A stretch of DNA of 64,000 nucleotides from NCBI RefSeq assembly GCF_002900365.1, contig NZ_CP025979.1, positions 4,526,001 through 4,590,000 of the forward strand. The letters are read 5' to 3'. Under the pieces are notes generated by a model. The model was not told where the DNA came from and made no database searches. It saw only the letters and a list, made by a program, of their open reading frames with translations. This DNA comes from Escherichia marmotae (GTDB taxonomy: Bacteria; Pseudomonadota; Gammaproteobacteria; Enterobacterales; Enterobacteriaceae). Position numbers and translations under genes: made by a program. Below are positions 62,160 to 64,000 of this stretch, in pieces (within the stretch, counting starts at the first letter, position 1; every line of letters begins with the position of its first letter).

Positions 62160-62894
62160 TTAATTTTCGTGTGGAAAAGCAGTAAGGTCATCAATCATTT
62201 TTTGAAGTATTGGTGAGTCCTGACCGTCACCCCATTGAAGAATTTTTGCGGTAAGCTGATGACGCGCTAGTGCATTGAGTCCCATCTTTTTAAGTTTATG
62301 GGAGATTTTACCCATGACTTTAATCTGACCGAATGCAGTCGAGTAGGTAATCATATTGCTCTGGATAGTGCTCATTTCATCGGCTAGTAATTGCGCACGA
62401 ACATCCTCTTCAAGAATACTTTCCATAGCGATGTATTTCATACCCCAGATAGTTTCAATTAACATTTGAGGGAAATCAGCACAGTCCAGATCCGGCTTTT
62501 TACGGAGGCTATTTTCAAGAACGTTTAGAGCATCAGCACCTTCATCGCTGCCAAAAGGAGATTCTTCATCCCAGCAACACATATAAAGTGGATCAGTAAA
62601 ATGGCACTGGAAGTTTGGGTGTGACGTTTTAACATGTAACCCAATTTCTTCATCATCAAAATAGCAGCGATCCATGAAGTTAAAGTTTGGATCTTCTTGA
62701 TAGCCTTTCTTCATTTTTGCGGCAATCAATTTATTGGCTTCTTTCAGACACTGTTCTTCATTATCGAACTCTTTTGTCTGGAATTTACCAATACTACCTA
62801 CCTTGCCATAGTTGACAGCTAAACTATCCCCTTCGTAATCTATCCACCAAAATTTACTCGATTTTTCATCGTTATAAATAAAGCATTTTTTCAT
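62160..62894 (-). CDS. yfeS: WGR-domain protein YfeS
   Basis: A 244-residue protein with an N-terminal WGR-type domain (about 1-65, with FWWIDYEGDSLAVNYGKVGS) and an uncharacterised C-terminal part rich in acidic residues. WGR domains bind nucleic acids in PARPs and MolR-type proteins, but the role of YfeS is unknown. Its base composition is clearly more AT-rich than cysM and pdxK, which suggests acquisition by transfer. Read after yfeK, 32 bp downstream of it. Confidence 0.9.
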   Translation of the reverse strand: MKKCFIYNDEKSSKFWWIDYEGDSLAVNYGKVGSIGKFQTKEFDNEEQCLKEANKLIAAKMKKGYQEDPNFNFMDRCYFDDEEIGLHVKTSHPNFQCHFTDPLYMCCWDEESPFGSDEGADALNVLENSLRKKPDLDCADFPQMLIETIWGMKYIAMESILEEDVRAQLLADEMSTIQSNMITYSTAFGQIKVMGKISHKLKKMGLNALARHQLTAKILQWGDGQDSPILQKMIDDLTAFPHEN

Positions 62895-62926
62895 GTTACC
62901 ACCTGTAAATGCCTTGCCAAAGCGGA

Positions 62927-63301
62927 TTAATTCCCTTCCTCAGGCACTGTTTTATCCGTCTGCGCAATCAGCGCATGTAAAAAAGGTTGCGCATTTTCAT
63001 CGCTCTTACCGGGCATCTTCACGATGTAAGGCTTCCCGGTAATGGATGACGACGAAGCCACCTTATCAATAAACTGCTCGGCGGTATCAATGCGGTTGCG
63101 TGTGTTGCCGAGCTTCAACTTCAGATGCGAAACTGCTTCATCACAAGTATGTTGATCGCCATTGCGTATGAATATCAAATCCTTATGCTGCGCTAATCCC
63201 TCCAGCATGGCGTTAATTCTGACTTCTTCGTGGGCAGTTAACTTCGCGTAAGTGGGGAGTGCCATCAGCAGTGTGATGACCAGACAAATGATTTTCTTCA
63301 C
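62927..63301 (-). CDS. yfeK: Secreted protein YfeK
   Basis: A 124-residue protein with a clear signal peptide (KKIICLVITLLMALPTYA, cleavage after TYA near 19). The mature part is about 105 residues with one cysteine and a helical pattern; the family matches E. coli YfeK. Function unknown. Likely co-transcribed with yfeS and divergent from pdxK. Confidence 0.88.
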   Translation of the reverse strand: MKKIICLVITLLMALPTYAKLTAHEEVRINAMLEGLAQHKDLIFIRNGDQHTCDEAVSHLKLKLGNTRNRIDTAEQFIDKVASSSSITGKPYIVKMPGKSDENAQPFLHALIAQTDKTVPEEGN

Positions 63302-63405
63302 TGAATTGCCTTATCCTTGTGTTGTATTAGCCGATTTGACTGTCAGAATCAGGTAAAGTTTCGGTTGGGGTACGATGGGGATCATCGGCAAGGAGAAATT
63401 ATTAA

Positions 63406-64000
63406 ATGAGTAGTTTGTTGTTGTTTAACGATAAGAGCAGGGCGTTGCAGGCGGATATCGTCGCCGTGCAATCGCAGGTGGTGTATGGCAGCGTAGGCAA
63501 CAGCATTGCCGTGCCTGCCATTAAACAGAACGGCCTGAATGTCTTTGCCGTACCGACCGTGTTGCTGAGTAATACGCCGCATTATGACACGTTCTACGGT
63601 GGTGCGATTCCGGACGAGTGGTTTAGCGGTTATTTGCGCGCACTGAAAGAGCGTGATGCGCTGCGTAAGTTACGTGCGGTGACTACGGGCTATATGGGGA
63701 CAGCGTCACAAATTAGAATCCTTGCCGAATGGCTGACAGTCTTACGCGAAGAGCATCCTGACTTGCTGATTATGGTCGATCCGGTGATTGGCGATATTGA
63801 TAGTGGTATTTACGTCAAACCTGACCTTCCCGATGCGTATCGGCAATATTTACTGCCACTGGCGCAGGGGATTACGCCAAATATCTTTGAGCTGGAAATC
63901 CTGACCGGTAAAAACTGCCGCGATCTCGACAGCGCCATTGCCGCAGCAAAAAGTTTGCTTTCAGAGACATTAAAATGGGTGGTTATTACCAGCGCTTCCG
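63406..64000 (+). CDS. pdxK: Pyridoxal kinase PdxK (5' part)
   Basis: The first 198 codons of a ribokinase-fold kinase phosphorylating pyridoxal, pyridoxine and pyridoxamine in vitamin B6 salvage; the window ends inside the gene (E. coli protein about 283 residues). Visible are the N-terminal IVAVQSQVVYGSVGNSIAVP, the central VDPVIGDIDSGIYV, and TPNIFELEILTGK. The ATP-site GTGDLF lies beyond the window. The ATG follows AAGGAGAAATTATTAA. Confidence 0.96.
   Translation, partial: MSSLLLFNDKSRALQADIVAVQSQVVYGSVGNSIAVPAIKQNGLNVFAVPTVLLSNTPHYDTFYGGAIPDEWFSGYLRALKERDALRKLRAVTTGYMGTASQIRILAEWLTVLREEHPDLLIMVDPVIGDIDSGIYVKPDLPDAYRQYLLPLAQGITPNIFELEILTGKNCRDLDSAIAAAKSLLSETLKWVVITSAS

Overview
The window looks like the chromosome of an Escherichia coli-type enterobacterium that is not K-12. 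Nearly every protein and the gene order match, from memory, the E. coli region yfgD-bepA through dapA, purC, acrD, narQ, tktB-talA, maeB, the eut operon, hemF, cysPTWAM and pdxK, in inverse orientation to the usual K-12 map. REP/BIME palindromes of the E. coli type lie between many genes. Three differences from K-12 stand out: an autotransporter locus inserted between acrD and narQ, an uninterrupted eutA-eutB junction where K-12 carries prophage CPZ-55, and an eroded murRQP-yfeW locus in which only murQ is whole.

Layout. 1-16.6 kb is core housekeeping: outer-membrane quality control (bepA, bamC), peroxide defence (bcp), glycine-cleavage control (gcvR), lysine/cell-wall precursors (dapA, dapE), purine synthesis (purC), tRNA acetylation (tmcA), a 19-residue small protein gene (ypfM) and the RND pump acrD. 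16.6-18.0 kb is gene-poor and becomes very AT-rich from about 17.04 kb. It holds four GATC sites within 39 bp and two perfect hairpins. 18.0-23.8 kb is a two-gene operon: a heptosyltransferase of the Aah/TibC family, then a 1511-residue AIDA/TibA-like autotransporter whose passenger is built from two 473-residue repeats. 23.9-35.2 kb is core metabolism and respiration sensing (narQ, aegA, nudK, ypfG, tktB, talA, maeB).

35.5-50.3 kb is the complete 17-gene ethanolamine operon eutSPQTDMNEJGHABCLKR: shell proteins (S, M, N, L, K), lyase and its reactivase (B, C, A), aldehyde, alcohol and acetyl-phosphate enzymes (E, G, D), cobalamin adenosyltransferase (T), accessory proteins (P, Q, J), permease (H) and activator (R). 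Together they import ethanolamine, split it to acetaldehyde inside a microcompartment and turn the product into acetyl-CoA, ethanol and acetyl phosphate. 50.3-54.8 kb holds hemF-amiA, ypeA-yfeZ, yfeY and yfeX.

54.8-56.1 kb carries murQ with a roughly 115-bp relic of murP and no murR or yfeW. This suggests a cell that recycles its own MurNAc but has lost this uptake route for external MurNAc. 56.1-62 kb is ucpA and the sulfate/thiosulfate transport and cysteine synthesis operon cysPTWAM. The window ends with yfeS, yfeK and the first 198 codons of pdxK.

Gene names rest on recognised family sequences recalled from memory, not on a database search. The least expected and most interesting part is the glycosylated-adhesin locus and its upstream region. 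Its families are known; its chromosomal site, repeat architecture and GATC cluster are what deserve checking.
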